A stretch of 64,000 bases of DNA from Urechis unicinctus (Eukaryota > Annelida > Polychaeta > Xenopneusta > Urechidae), in the NCBI GenBank assembly GCA_034190875.2, contig CM067350.1, forward strand, positions 20,345,704-20,409,703. The letters are read 5' to 3'. The notes under the pieces were generated by a model, which was given only the letters and a program-made list of their open reading frames with translations, made no database searches and was not told the origin of the DNA. Shown in pieces: positions 51,611 to 62,064 of this stretch (positions are counted from its first letter, which is position 1; the number at the start of each line of letters is the position of its first letter). The position numbers and the translations under genes were made by a program.

Positions 51611-53694
51611 ACACTTTGATTGAAAATGAGCTAGCCATTGAGTCAAATGGGGATCAAACACTTTATCGACGCCATGGTAGGTGTTCTCGGTCAGCGTGAA
51701 TGAGCTTCATATAGCATGCGAAATGAGTGTTGGACTGATTGTATTTGACATTGTATAGGAATGTCGCAAATCATGCTTGGGGTGTCATCGATTTGACACA
51801 TAGAGAAAGGAACGCAACTCCATTCGTTGGCCATAGAAATCCGTACTCAGTTTACCGTGAGCCAGATAGTTGTTATCATTAAATGCACGATTTGTCATGA
51901 TGATATCTTTATACGGCTTGTGCTTCTAGCGGCCAATAGACTCAGTCTCAACTCGAACAACTTGAACAATTATTCATCAATCGTTTCCAACCATAAATAT
52001 ATTCATTTTATGCAGAGACTTTCTTTTCTCACTTTCCCGCTCGCGTTCGTCTCTCGCTGCTTGCCCTATTACTGGACCCTTATGCGGGTATAGATTGTGG
52101 GATGGAGGAGCAACTGCTAATGTGCTTATAATAACCTATAATCTGGATGAACATCCACAAAATACCTCTGTGAAACTTGGGCGGGGTAGGATTTCCTTAC
52201 TGACTGACAGGCGTTGATACTCTCCCTCTCAGCCACTTAAGTTGTATTAAGAATCTGATCTTTCTTCTTTGTAATTCTTGAATAGTGGTCCAGTTTTTAG
52301 TCTTGAGCACCTCTTAGCCATGCCAGTGACCATTTTGAGGGGATTTATTGCATTACAACAATACATAAACCCAAGTGTGACAAGCCCCGAAGTAAATTAC
52401 CAAAATGTCAACACTTGCAAATATTCTACTGCAAATTGTATTCATGAAATTCATTTAAGCGCAGTCTTCCCTCGAGTTTAAAAAGATCGGATCTTAGAAT
52501 AAAGTATTGCTGTGGGAGTCCTCGCCCTGTGCATTTGCTCTTTATCATCATTATATTCGTTCTCGTGACTATTGAATCTCGAGGACATTCCTTGTGAAGA
52601 TCTATTGCTGCATCACACAGCGTTGGTCCCAAAATTTCCCAACAATAATGACGGTTGAATCTAAACAAAGAGGCTGTGTATCACGATATGAAGCATTTGA
52701 TACAGTATTATGTAACACTAGGTTTTAGAGGCTTGTAATTTTGTATTAATTCCCCCCATTTTACACGCATATAAAAGTATAGTGGGGATCACACAATATT
52801 CTGCTTGCATCCGAATATTGGCCTGTATTGCATATAAAAGACTTTTGGCCACAAACTCATTTAAGATTGAAGATTTATATCAATAAATGCATCTGCGTTC
52901 AGTATTCACTTTGCAGGTTAATTGGGGGATCAATCGGGTGCATAAAATACACCTTTTCTGATGAAGATGACCAGGTTGTTATCGCTTGGGTGATAATCAT
53001 CATTCTTGCAAGCGCTCGTAATTCACATGAACCTCTCTCCTCCCAATCAGGCATATTCTTCTATAAGAGGGCTCACCAATAGGCACTGTTAGCATGTTGA
53101 CAATATGAGCACAAGAGGATGGATCAACCATGTTCCAAGCAAGTATTTCACACAGGCATGCCAAATGGTACGTCTAAGTCCGTGGTATTCACTGTCATCT
53201 AACAATATTTAGCCATTTGCTTCTCTCGATCGTCGGAAATTAATCAAATAAAGAAAGTATATTTTGTGGTTTGAGGGGGGAGAGTATCAGCACCTTTCAC
53301 CATGTTGGAAAATCCCAAATACCCGGCAGAAAGCGATACAAGCAGACAAAATCAGACGTGTTTAATTATACTTCGATTGTTGTTGATGAATGTTCATTTA
53401 ATTGTGTTTGGAATCAGAGTGACGCAAGGTACCTGTATACCAGCTGTCAAGGTTTTACGATGATCTTGAAAATATGGCCATGGTTTAACACTTGAGATGT
53501 GATGTATGGGATGATTTTCCCTCCAACCCATCTCTACCATCTCTACCCATAATATACACATCATTATATGAGGTAGATGCTTTGGCCCTGACTAGCCATT
53601 CGGTCTAGTGTCATCCCTAATCAAGGTTGCCAGTCAGTATTTCTATCTATATGGCTGGTCTACACTTGCGCTTCCTCTGATTCGAAGCCCTTTA
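51611..53694. other. Diverged repeat-derived sequence, no intact gene
   Basis: Parts match 46.4-48.1 kb as listed there (about 52490-52640, 53190-53340, 53510-53690). The rest has short frames only. Confidence 0.45.
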
Positions 53695-53905
53695 TCGTGG
53701 CGTAGTGGTGTACTGCGTCGCCTTTGGATTATCATGTTCTGGTTTCGATACCAAGATGTGAAACCTTGAATGGTTCCCCGTGACTCGGTTGATCACGTTA
53801 AATGGTGGTAGCTCTATAGTACCGTGCTTGACCTTCGTCCCAGCGGCGTGGGTTTCGCAGCCCGGTCTGAAAGTGACGTTAAACCTCAATATTACCATTA
53901 CCATT
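53695..53905 (+). mobile_element. tRNA-derived SINE, copy 2
   Basis: A-box TGGCGTAGTGG (53699-53709) and B-box-like GGTTTCGATACC (53741-53752) are followed by the same body as at 28726-28932: GTGACTCGG, GATCACGTTAAATGG, CCTTCGTCCCAGCGG, CGCAGCC, and a tail GACGTTAAACCTC ending in ATTACCATTACCATT. It sits in one copy of the 45-56 kb unit, while the matching place near 48175 has no insert, so it arrived after that duplication. Confidence 0.85.
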
Positions 53906-54355
53906 CCTCATAATCGATTGTTTTCGTCAGTCACGAAAACAAGTCATGTTAAGATATCCAATTATTGGATAATGAGGGTACAATTAGCCTTCATGATGTA
54001 TGGACTGACCTCTTACATCGATTACAAACGGTTTGAAATGCTTTGAACTGAAGTTAAACTTCACATTTCAGTCAGAACGAATGATGTAAAATTCCTGCTT
54101 CTTAAACTGAATCTGCCAGTATAAAAGGCTAAAGGCTAACAGGCAAATATGCTACAGATTAAAATCCTGGCTTGGCGTTGACGTACTTAATTGAATTGAA
54201 CGACATCAGAGATGTGAATTTATGATCACCGAAACGGGTTAAAATGCTGTGAATTTAAGCGAAAATTCATATTCAAGTCTGTAGAAATAACGTGATATTC
54301 CAACTTCTTAAGCATGAGTGCTAAACAACAGAACTAGGTCCAATGATGCTGTTGT
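53906..54355. other. Diverged repeat-derived sequence
   Basis: Continues the copy related to 48.2-48.4 kb; no intact gene. Confidence 0.4.
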
Positions 54356-54574
54356 ATGTCATACTGTAATATCAACAGCCCATGCAGCAGACCGTTCGTC
54401 TCTTGTTTGGTCGATGCTGCGGTGGCAGCTGTGTTTCTGATGGGAACTATCCATCTCAATGAAGCTCTAATTAAGGACGCGATTCAAATCATGATGGAAA
54501 CATTGAGAACATCAAGACATATAGCAAAGCCCACTCTTACGGTGCCGGCAGTTTGCGAATCATGCACACTGTAA
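54356..54574 (+). pseudogene. Transmembrane-segment copy 3
   Basis: The frame reads NINSPCSRPFVSCLVDAAVA, AVFLMGTIHLNEAL and METLRTSRHIAKPTL. The hydrophobic core CLVDAAVAAVFLMGTIH matches CLVGAVVADVILIGIIH at 50.2 kb, and the tail METLRTSRHIAKP matches METSRHKAKP readable at about 48495. The shared tail after the helix argues for a real ancestral coding sequence. No intact gene surrounds it. Confidence 0.4.
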
Positions 54575-55227
54575 TCCGTGCATCACCGAACCCGAGTATG
54601 TCGAGGAATGGTGGCCGTCTACCTTCCACTACTCTAGTCTAGGACGTCTGTGCGATGATGTCCAACATGGGCATTTGGAAGTCAGAGGTGTACATTGCCA
54701 AAAAAACGTAGAGCGTTGGGAAAAGATCCCAAACTAAGACAATATATTTATCAAAGACGAGAACTATTGCCAAACTGTTTAATCAAAAAGTGCGTCGGTG
54801 GTACCCTAGTCCAGAAAACATAGACTTTGTTGGTATTTGTGAAATTGAGTCATTCACGCAATAAACATTAACGCAATACTCAGAAGGTATTTGCTGTAAT
54901 AACCAATTATATTCATGTTGTTATCGCTTTTGTTAACAGTACTATAATTATTATTTTGTTTCGTGACTTTTATGTGAACAAACAAATGTTAAGCACCAAT
55001 AGCAATGGCAAGTCAGCTGATTAATGAATCGCTATGCTTCGGTATTACAGTTCCCCATAACCGCTGCTCAGTCGACCCACAACCCACGCATGGCTAGGCA
55101 GCGAGATCATCCTCTAAGATCAAACGTGATTGATAGCGGCTAACCTACCTACCGCCTCATCTCATTAAGTTTTTTTTTTTCTGTTGGTCCCAAAAGCTGG
55201 TATTTAAGCATAAATGCCGAACATTCA
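54575..55227. other. No gene recognised
   Basis: Short frames only. Confidence 0.5.
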
Positions 55228-55461
55228 ATGATGCAGGTTTATGTAACTAAATTAACCAGTGTCAGCAGCCCAGATATCTCTTGTTTGGTCGATGCTGCGG
55301 TGACAGATGTTTTTTTTTCTGATGGTGATTATCTATCTCAATGGGCTTCTGATAAGAAAAGGATACAAATCGTGATTGAAACACGCCAAAACCCCTTGAC
55401 AATGTACACACATATGAAACAAAATACATGCACCTTGCAAGCAGTTGTTTGTTTTACATGA
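55228..55461 (+). pseudogene. Transmembrane-segment copy 4, decayed
   Basis: After AACCAG the sequence reads TSVSSPDISCLVDAAVTDVF and then SDGDYLSQ, with a T-run in place of the second half of the helix, so the hydrophobic segment is broken. It is related to the copies at 48.4, 50.2 and 54.4 kb. Confidence 0.4.
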
Positions 55462-56728
55462 CAGCATCGTGTGAATATTATCAAACGCATGTACTTAGTC
55501 TGACTATAATCTGGCAATGTATTGATCACTTAGCCTCATGTTTCCATCCAATCATTTCTCTGGGTAAAGAGACAATAACGTGTTAGCTAACACGGGGGGA
55601 TCTAATGAGGCATATATACGTGGTTGTGAACTTTCAAAACAACGCATCATTAACTAGCGCTGAATAAATTCTTGCCTATTGTGTACAAATATGAATCCTT
55701 TGGCGCCATTAATACACGGTTGTCAGCGCCTCTTGAAGAATCATCGTAGCTGCCGTCATTGACTGAATCGCTCGGCGGTAGCTGCTACTTGACAAGGAAT
55801 ACAGAGTGAATCATGCTACGAGAATTGTCGCGATTGTCTGATTAGAATACTCCTATGATCATTATCACCAAGACCCGTGTTTTATAGGATAACGACTTAA
55901 TGATATGTTCCGAGCTTATGCTGAAGCAGTAAATCTGTCTTTTCGCCAACTCTATATTGGAAGACCATAACAGACTCAGCTCTGCATTTAACCAAACTGA
56001 TGACATAAAGCAAACCACGGTCAAAAATACCCCGCCGAGGGCACGCCTTCTGTAAGGGCGAATGAGAGGTAACTTATTCTCACATAGATACTCCATGCGT
56101 ATTCAGCGACCATACGTGTCACGGGGAAAAAACCTGATTGTGATTAAATTATCATCATTGCTAAGTTACTAATGGCCATTTGTTATTCCGTTTGTTTGCG
56201 GGGGTCGAGGTGCTGAATAAATGCGTCACCGCCTTCAAAGTGAATGTAAACGGAGGCTAGACATTGGTGTGAACATTTAGTCGCTTTGTTCAATGGCTCT
56301 ATCGCGTACCAACCACCTGAAAAGCGGTGTCCATATCTACAGGATACTAACCTCCTTGCTTTCCACGTCATTCTATCAGCCGCATTATCCTATTACTACT
56401 TTGCTTTTGTTATAGGGCATATAACATTACTTTAATATAGCAATTGTTTAGTCGAATGGTTATGGCACAAACATAACATTTGGTTTAAATAGATTAATGA
56501 ACAGAAGTTAATAACCGATGCAACAGATAACTGAGGCAACAGATAACTGAATGCATTCATTAGCATCTGGCCCATCAAAATGTAAAGCACACAAGTTTGA
56601 TTTGCAAAGCCTTAATTATAGGATAGCGAATAAGTTGACAAATGTTTAAAATTATATCTATCTGAATTTGATTTGTGCCATTGACGATTAACAATTAAGG
56701 ACCATTTGAATCATTCATTATGTGCAAT
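55462..56728. other. No gene recognised
   Basis: The start (55490-55640) is the fourth relative of the 45.65-kb segment. The rest has short frames only and runs into an assembly gap just before the NLR gene. Confidence 0.45.
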
Positions 56729-56828
56729 NNNNNNNNNNNNNNNNNNNNNNNNNNNNNNNNNNNNNNNNNNNNNNNNNNNNNNNNNNNNNNNNNNNNNNNN
56801 NNNNNNNNNNNNNNNNNNNNNNNNNNNN
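56729..56828. other. Assembly gap, 100 N
   Basis: Exactly 100 N immediately before the first NLR coding sequence. Any 5' exon or promoter of that gene may be missing. Confidence 0.98.
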
Positions 56829-58655
56829 TCACTTGCAATGATGCGGATGAAATGGAAGTCAAAAGCCCTAAGAGACAGTTACAATATCTTCGGGACTCGG
56901 TTATTCCAAGAAAGCATTGTCACCGCGAATTCGCCGACACATTGAAAGTCTCCAATCAACTAGACCTATTGAAGCTACTGAGTCCTGATGAAGAAGTGGA
57001 CCCGCCTACAGAGGGGCTTGAAACGCTACGATATCGACTATACAGCCATAATCAAGAGGGAGACCCAAAAGCTCAAAAGATTCCTACTCACTTACGGGAG
57101 AAAATGGGGAACAAGAAAGATCAACTCGTAGGAATGAAACAGCAGGGCGCCATCTTGCGAATGATGACGACAGATGATAGCTACCTTCCTGCTCGGGATG
57201 TTGACATGATATTAGCTGCCTCAGAACAAGAAGACCAAGTCGGGATTTTGATTGATTGCATCATGGATGCTAGCCTCCATGTATACTTAGCATTAGTCAC
57301 ATTCCTCCTTGTTTCCAACCAAAGCGAGTTGAGCGACCTCATCCGTGACGAGGACACGATCAGAGCAGCACAGTCTGTGGAGGATGTTTGGATCGAAGCT
57401 TATTTCAGTCTTCTTGGGGAGATATATGCTGAACCAAATCTGCTAGAAGAAAGGATGAACCTTCCCTCTCGGGAATACATAGATCTCACATTAAACTCTC
57501 AACAGGATGGCACCAACAAAAGTGGCCTTCAAGAACTTGCTACAGCCGCCGCGCAACACATTGCTATCGAGGATATATTAAAGAGCGTGACGGGAAAATA
57601 GCAAGATCTATATTGTTCGTCGGGCATCCAGGTACTGGTAAAAGCTCTACCATGAAGTATATTGCGTCGCAAGTTGCCGAAAAGAAATGGCCTTGTTCTC
57701 CATATTCCCCATTTGCCCCGTTTGTCATTCCCCTGCGATCAATCCAGGCCCACAACACGTCACTGCGCAACTTGCTCATGCAGCATGGACCAGAGACAGA
57801 GTTCAAGAAGGAGATTTGGAAGAAAATAGAGAAGCAAAGCAACAAGCTCATTATCATCCTTGACGGGGCGGACGAGTCCCAAGTACCGTTCCTAGAAATC
57901 AAAACAAATGTCAGCCCTGTGTCTGACACCATCACAAAAGCTCCCGTCAAGGACATAATTGGCAACCTGCTTACAGGAAAATTGCTTCCCAGAGCTCGTA
58001 TACTGATTACATCACGGCCATGGGGCTTAGAACAGGCATGGAAAACTTTTGAAGAAAAAGTCAATGTACTCGGCTTTAATGAAAACAGCTTGAAGAAGTT
58101 TCTGCAGACAGAACTCGGGGCCAAGTTTGGAGATGTCTGGGAGTTTTTACAAGACAGGGATGACATCCGTCTCTTATGTCAGACGCCCCTCATGGCAGTC
58201 TCGTTAGTCTGGCATGTAAAGAAGCTATCAGCTGAGGACGACCTGCTTCTGGAAAACCGCACGGATTTTGCAGTTGCCCTCCTAGCCTCACTAATGAAAA
58301 CAGGTGACGTAGATTTGAAAGCGAACCCCATCACAAACGATACGTTGTGGAAAAGAAAAGGAACAACCATACAGAAATTCTGTGTGTTGGTCAAGAAGCT
58401 CTTGTTGAACACCGATATGAAGCAAGTGGACATCACTGAAGAGGATCTCAGGAGAGAAGATATCAGAGAAGATGACTTATTGAAGACCGGACTTGTCTCC
58501 AAACAACTGACACCTGTTGAAACCGAGTCTGGCCGTGGCTACATAACCACTTACATCGTTCCCCACCAGTCCCTGCAGGAGATCTGCGCGGCTGTAGCTT
58601 TGGCAGTAGGCAGCATTGAGGTGCTTCTTAAGGTGGTGACAACCAACAATGGCAG
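56829..58655 (+). CDS. NOD-like receptor, exon with CARD-like and NACHT domains (one frameshift)
   Basis: This exon encodes the signalling and nucleotide-binding part of an innate immune receptor. The first in-frame ATG is 56852; the frame is open upstream to the gap, so an earlier exon is possible. THLREKMGNKKDQLVGMKQQ through LPARDVDMILAA, IDCIMDASLHVYLALVTFL and QSELSDLI fits the six-helix CARD, a death-fold for homotypic signalling. The NACHT has Walker A GHPGTGKSS (about 57622), Walker B LIIILDGADES (about 57850) and sensor-1 ARILITSRPW (about 57995), then winged-helix and HD regions. The frame changes near 57583: the CARD side ends ...IEDILK and the NACHT side begins ERDGKIARSILFVG, fitting the loss of one G (AAGGAG read as AAGAG). 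It ends at AG|GTATGT, phase 2. Confidence 0.85.
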
Positions 58656-58798
58656 GTATGTAGCTCAAAAGTGTTTCTATAAGACGATGAGTACACATCA
58701 TTAAACAACAGTATAACCACCACACATGACGACGATGTGAGCAAGTTCACTGCTTGTAATCACCCTGTCTGATCGTATTCTGTGTGTGCGCTACCCAG

Positions 58799-58945
58799 AA
58801 TGGACCTGCTGCTCCTGTATACAGTCGGGCTGCTGGGTAATGCCCGACACCACAAGCTGCTGGATGCAGTTACTGGAGGTCCTACCAGTCCCACCAATAT
58901 ATCACCTGACCCTCATGAGGAAAACGGCGCCACAGCCCAACCCAG
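58799..58945 (+). CDS. NLR exon 2
   Basis: The acceptor CTACCCAG (AG 58797-58798) and donor AG|GTAGCG (58946) give a 147-base exon in phase 2-2. Joined to the previous exon it reads GRMDLLLLYTVGLLGN then ARHHKLLDAVTGG, the helical region that follows NACHT in invertebrate NLRs. The end of the exon is Pro/Ser/Asn-rich. Confidence 0.7.
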
Positions 58946-59107
58946 GTAGCGATTCTGTTGTCTGACATTCAATGGGTTAAACAATAGTTGGGTGGGGGAG
59001 GGGGTGGGGTGTCGTTATAGATGATGTTCAAAATACACTTTTATATAATTACTGGCCATCCTCAAAGCTCCTCAACAAACGTGGGCGTATTCCATGTGAT
59101 CTTTCAG

Positions 59108-59251
59108 AACGCCACACTCGGGAGGTCCCATGAGGACACTAAAACGGGTGCTCCAGAGAGTGCTGCCGGGAAGGAAAACCACCTCACAGACATCCTCCGC
59201 TCAATCTTGCCCGGAAGGGGAGACATCTGCCGGATCTACATTGATATCCGG
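59108..59251 (+). CDS. NLR exon 3 (boundaries uncertain)
   Basis: Acceptor GATCTTTCAG and donor GG|GTATGT give a phase 2-2 exon reading TPHSGGPMRTLKRVLQRVL, which joins in frame with exons 2 and 4. A different choice is an acceptor at AAAG (59066-59067) and a donor at GG|GTAGTT (59282), giving NATLGRSHEDTKTG then HLTDILRSILPGRGD and IYIDIR in another frame, also phase-compatible. The sequence alone does not decide; the first has better splice sites. Confidence 0.5.
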
Positions 59252-59409
59252 GTATGTGCTTGTCCTGATACATGTCATGGGTAGTTAAATGGGGAGTGAC
59301 ATGGTAAACTACAACACGAGGGAATCACTGATTTGTTGTGACAGACTGACTGTGCTTGGAAGCATTATCATTGCATAACCGATGTGATGTATTGCGTTTT
59401 GCTCTCCAG

Positions 59410-59542
59410 TTATGAACAGAAAGCAGAGCGAGTTGTGAGAGCCATTGTCGGGAGTCACAGGAGGCTTCTACGCGGGGGTGAAATGTTCTGCTTGAGGTCG
59501 TTGCGTGAGTGCCAGCAGTGGCAGCTGACGGAACACGTCAGG
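59410..59542 (+). CDS. NLR exon 4
   Basis: Acceptor GCTCTCCAG (59408-59409) and donor AGG|GTGAGC (59543). It reads YEQKAERVVRAIVGSHRRLL then EMFCLRSLRECQQWQL, typical of the helical segment ahead of the LRRs. It ends in phase 0, matching the start of exon 5. Other frames of this exon hit stops. Confidence 0.75.
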
Positions 59543-59653
59543 GTGAGCTATTCGTTATTCATTCTCCTTCACCACCACCTCTGCTGTAGATAATCTACCA
59601 CATATCCTCTCGATGTTCTCATAGACTGATGAAAGCATTAACTGGAACATTAC

Positions 59654-59780
59654 ACATATCACCAAGTGGCACATATCACATATCACCAAGTGGCACATAT
59701 CACCAAGTGGCACATATCACCAAGTGGCACATATCACAAAGTGGCACATATCACAAAGTGGCACATCTCATTAAGGTGTA
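59654..59780. repeat. 17-bp minisatellite, intronic
   Basis: About seven copies of ACATATCACCAAGTGGC with minor variants. It has the same period as the large arrays but a different sequence. Confidence 0.9.
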
Positions 59781-59819
59781 CCACATAGTACATAACATAC
59801 ATTGGCACACATATTACAT

Positions 59820-61380
59820 TACTTAGAACTGTATCATCTGGTACATTGCACGGAACTGTAACACCTGGTACATTACATGGAACTGTACCACCTACTACAT
59901 ACCTTTACCATCTGTGATATCACTTACAATAGTACCACCTGGCACATCATGTCAAAGTGTACTACTTGTTCCACCTGCGACATTTGAGAGAATTTTACCA
60001 CCTGCTACTTATCATAGAACTATACCACTTGACACATATCAAACTGTACCACCTGCTTCATAACTTACAGCTGTAAGATCCAGTGCATCACTTAGAACTG
60101 TTCCATAAGCTGCATTATAAAGAACTGTACCTCCTGCTACTTCAAATACAACTGTACTACCTGCTACAATATATAGAACTGTACAACATGTACCATCACA
60201 TCATATTGAAATGTACCACCGGGCACATCATATAGAACCATACCACCTGATACATGACATAGAACTGTTCCACCTGCTACATGACATAGAACTGTACCAC
60301 CTGCTCCATCACATAGACATATGACATGTAACATCACATCATCACATAGAAATGTAACAACATCACATCATATACAAGAGTACCACCTGCTACATGACAT
60401 AGACACTAACTGGCCACCTGCTACAGTACATCACATAGAACTGTACCACGTCATGTAACATCACATAGAAATGTTCATTGCACCGAACTGTACCACCTGC
60501 TGCGTCATATTGAATTGTACCACCTGGCACATCATATAAAACAGTACCACCTGCTACATGACATAGAACTAGATCACCTGCTACATCATACAGAATCGTT
60601 CCACCTGCTACATTACATAGACGTATACAACCTTCTCTATCACACATAACTGTTCCACCTGCTTCATTGCATAGAGGTGTACCACCTGCTCTATCAAACA
60701 TAACTGTACAACCTGCTACAGTACATAGAACTGCGTGACATGCAACATCACTGTACCACCTGCTTCATCAAATAGAACCGTACCACCTGACACATCAAAT
60801 AAAACTGTACCATCTGGTACATTGCACAGAACTGTACCACCTGCTGCATCATATTGAACTGTAACACCTGGCACATCATATCAAATTTTACCACCTGCTA
60901 CATCATATAGAACTGTTCCACCTGCTATATCACATAGAGCTGTAACACATAGAATTGCTCAACCTGCTACATTACACAAGAAGTGTACCACCTGCTCTAT
61001 CAAATATAACTGCACAATATGTAACATCACATAGAACTGATCCATCTTCTACATCATAATGAATTGTACTATCTGCTTCATTATATATAACTGTACCACC
61101 GGCTACATCATAACGAACTGCGCCACCTGGCACATCATATCGAACTCTTCCAGCAGCAACATAACTTGCAATAGCACCACCTACGTCATCACTTAGAACT
61201 GTTCCAGCCGTTACACTGGACCACCTGCTACTTCACATAGAACTGTACCATCTGCTACATCACTTACAATTGCATCACTTGGAACATCACATGAGACTGT
61301 ACAACCTTATGTATCACGTAGAATTGTTCCACCTGCTACATCATATAGAACTCCGTCATATGGTACATCATATTGAACCT
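59820..61380. repeat. 27-bp minisatellite, intronic
   Basis: Degenerate repeats of ACTGTACCACCTGCTACATC followed by ACATAGA fill about 1.5 kb, with variants CTGGCACATCATAT and CTGCTTCATCA. The minus strand reads as a 9-residue AGGTVLYDV-like repeat in one frame, which is a by-product of the period being a multiple of 3. Confidence 0.9.
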
Positions 61381-61539
61381 CGATTAACATATATAACTGC
61401 TTCTCCACGTTCAGTTACTTCTCCGGCAATATCGAATAGGGAAGCAGTGAATGCGATGTGATTTACCCGCATTATGCGTTATGATCGGAGATGTTACCAA
61501 TTTAACACGGTCATCATAATGACCTGGCGCATCACGCCA

Positions 61540-61720
61540 AACTTTGGAAACGGCGCGTGTTGAGGCCGGCAGACGAAAGTTTTATCCAGGCACCTCGTCC
61601 TTTTCCCGCCGTCTCGCCACGCGTCTCATTCGTCTCGTTTCTTCTGTCTGGCGCGCAGAGTCACAGCTCGTTCTAACCGAATTTAGTGGTTTATTGAAGG
61701 AGTTGGCCGAAGTATAACAC
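61540..61720. promoter_or_regulatory. GC- and CpG-rich patch in the last NLR intron (weak)
   Basis: This segment contrasts with the AT-rich surroundings and holds several CpGs (GGCGCGTGTTGAGGCCGG, CCGCCGTCTCGCC, TGGCGCGCAG). It could be an alternative promoter for an LRR-only transcript or a remnant of other sequence. No TATA box or initiator is evident. Confidence 0.2.
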
Positions 61721-62064
61721 CATTCGCAAATATCAACTGGATAGTATCTTCACTTGACAATAGGAGAAACCGGGTAAATATTAGGTTTTGATTTGATTAA
61801 GTCTTGCGACGTTCATCCCTGGATAATGCACTTCATACCCTAAATCCAGGCTAATTTTGCATTTTGAAACACACTTTCCTCCGAACGCGCCAAACACGAT
61901 TGACAGACGACGCCGTCTGATATTATCATTGTCTGGTATTCAGTGTTCGTTCATCGCATGATGTTTGATTCCTGTACCCATTAAGCTTCCAGATAATGCA
62001 ATCACTATTCCATGTGAAACCAGTAAGTTACAATGTATATTAATGACAGTGTATCTGTGTGTAG

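Larger units (their letters stand above)
59543..62064 (+). other. Last NLR intron, holding minisatellites
   Basis: About 2.5 kb between donor GTGAGC and acceptor GTGTGTAG. It contains a small 17-bp array, the 27-bp array and a GC- and CpG-richer patch at about 61540-61720, described separately. The stretch from about 61730 to 62064 is otherwise featureless. Confidence 0.75.

Noticed and set aside
57564..58166. 200-codon minus-strand frame
   Set aside because: Opposite the NACHT domain, whose Walker A and B motifs on the plus strand identify the real frame.
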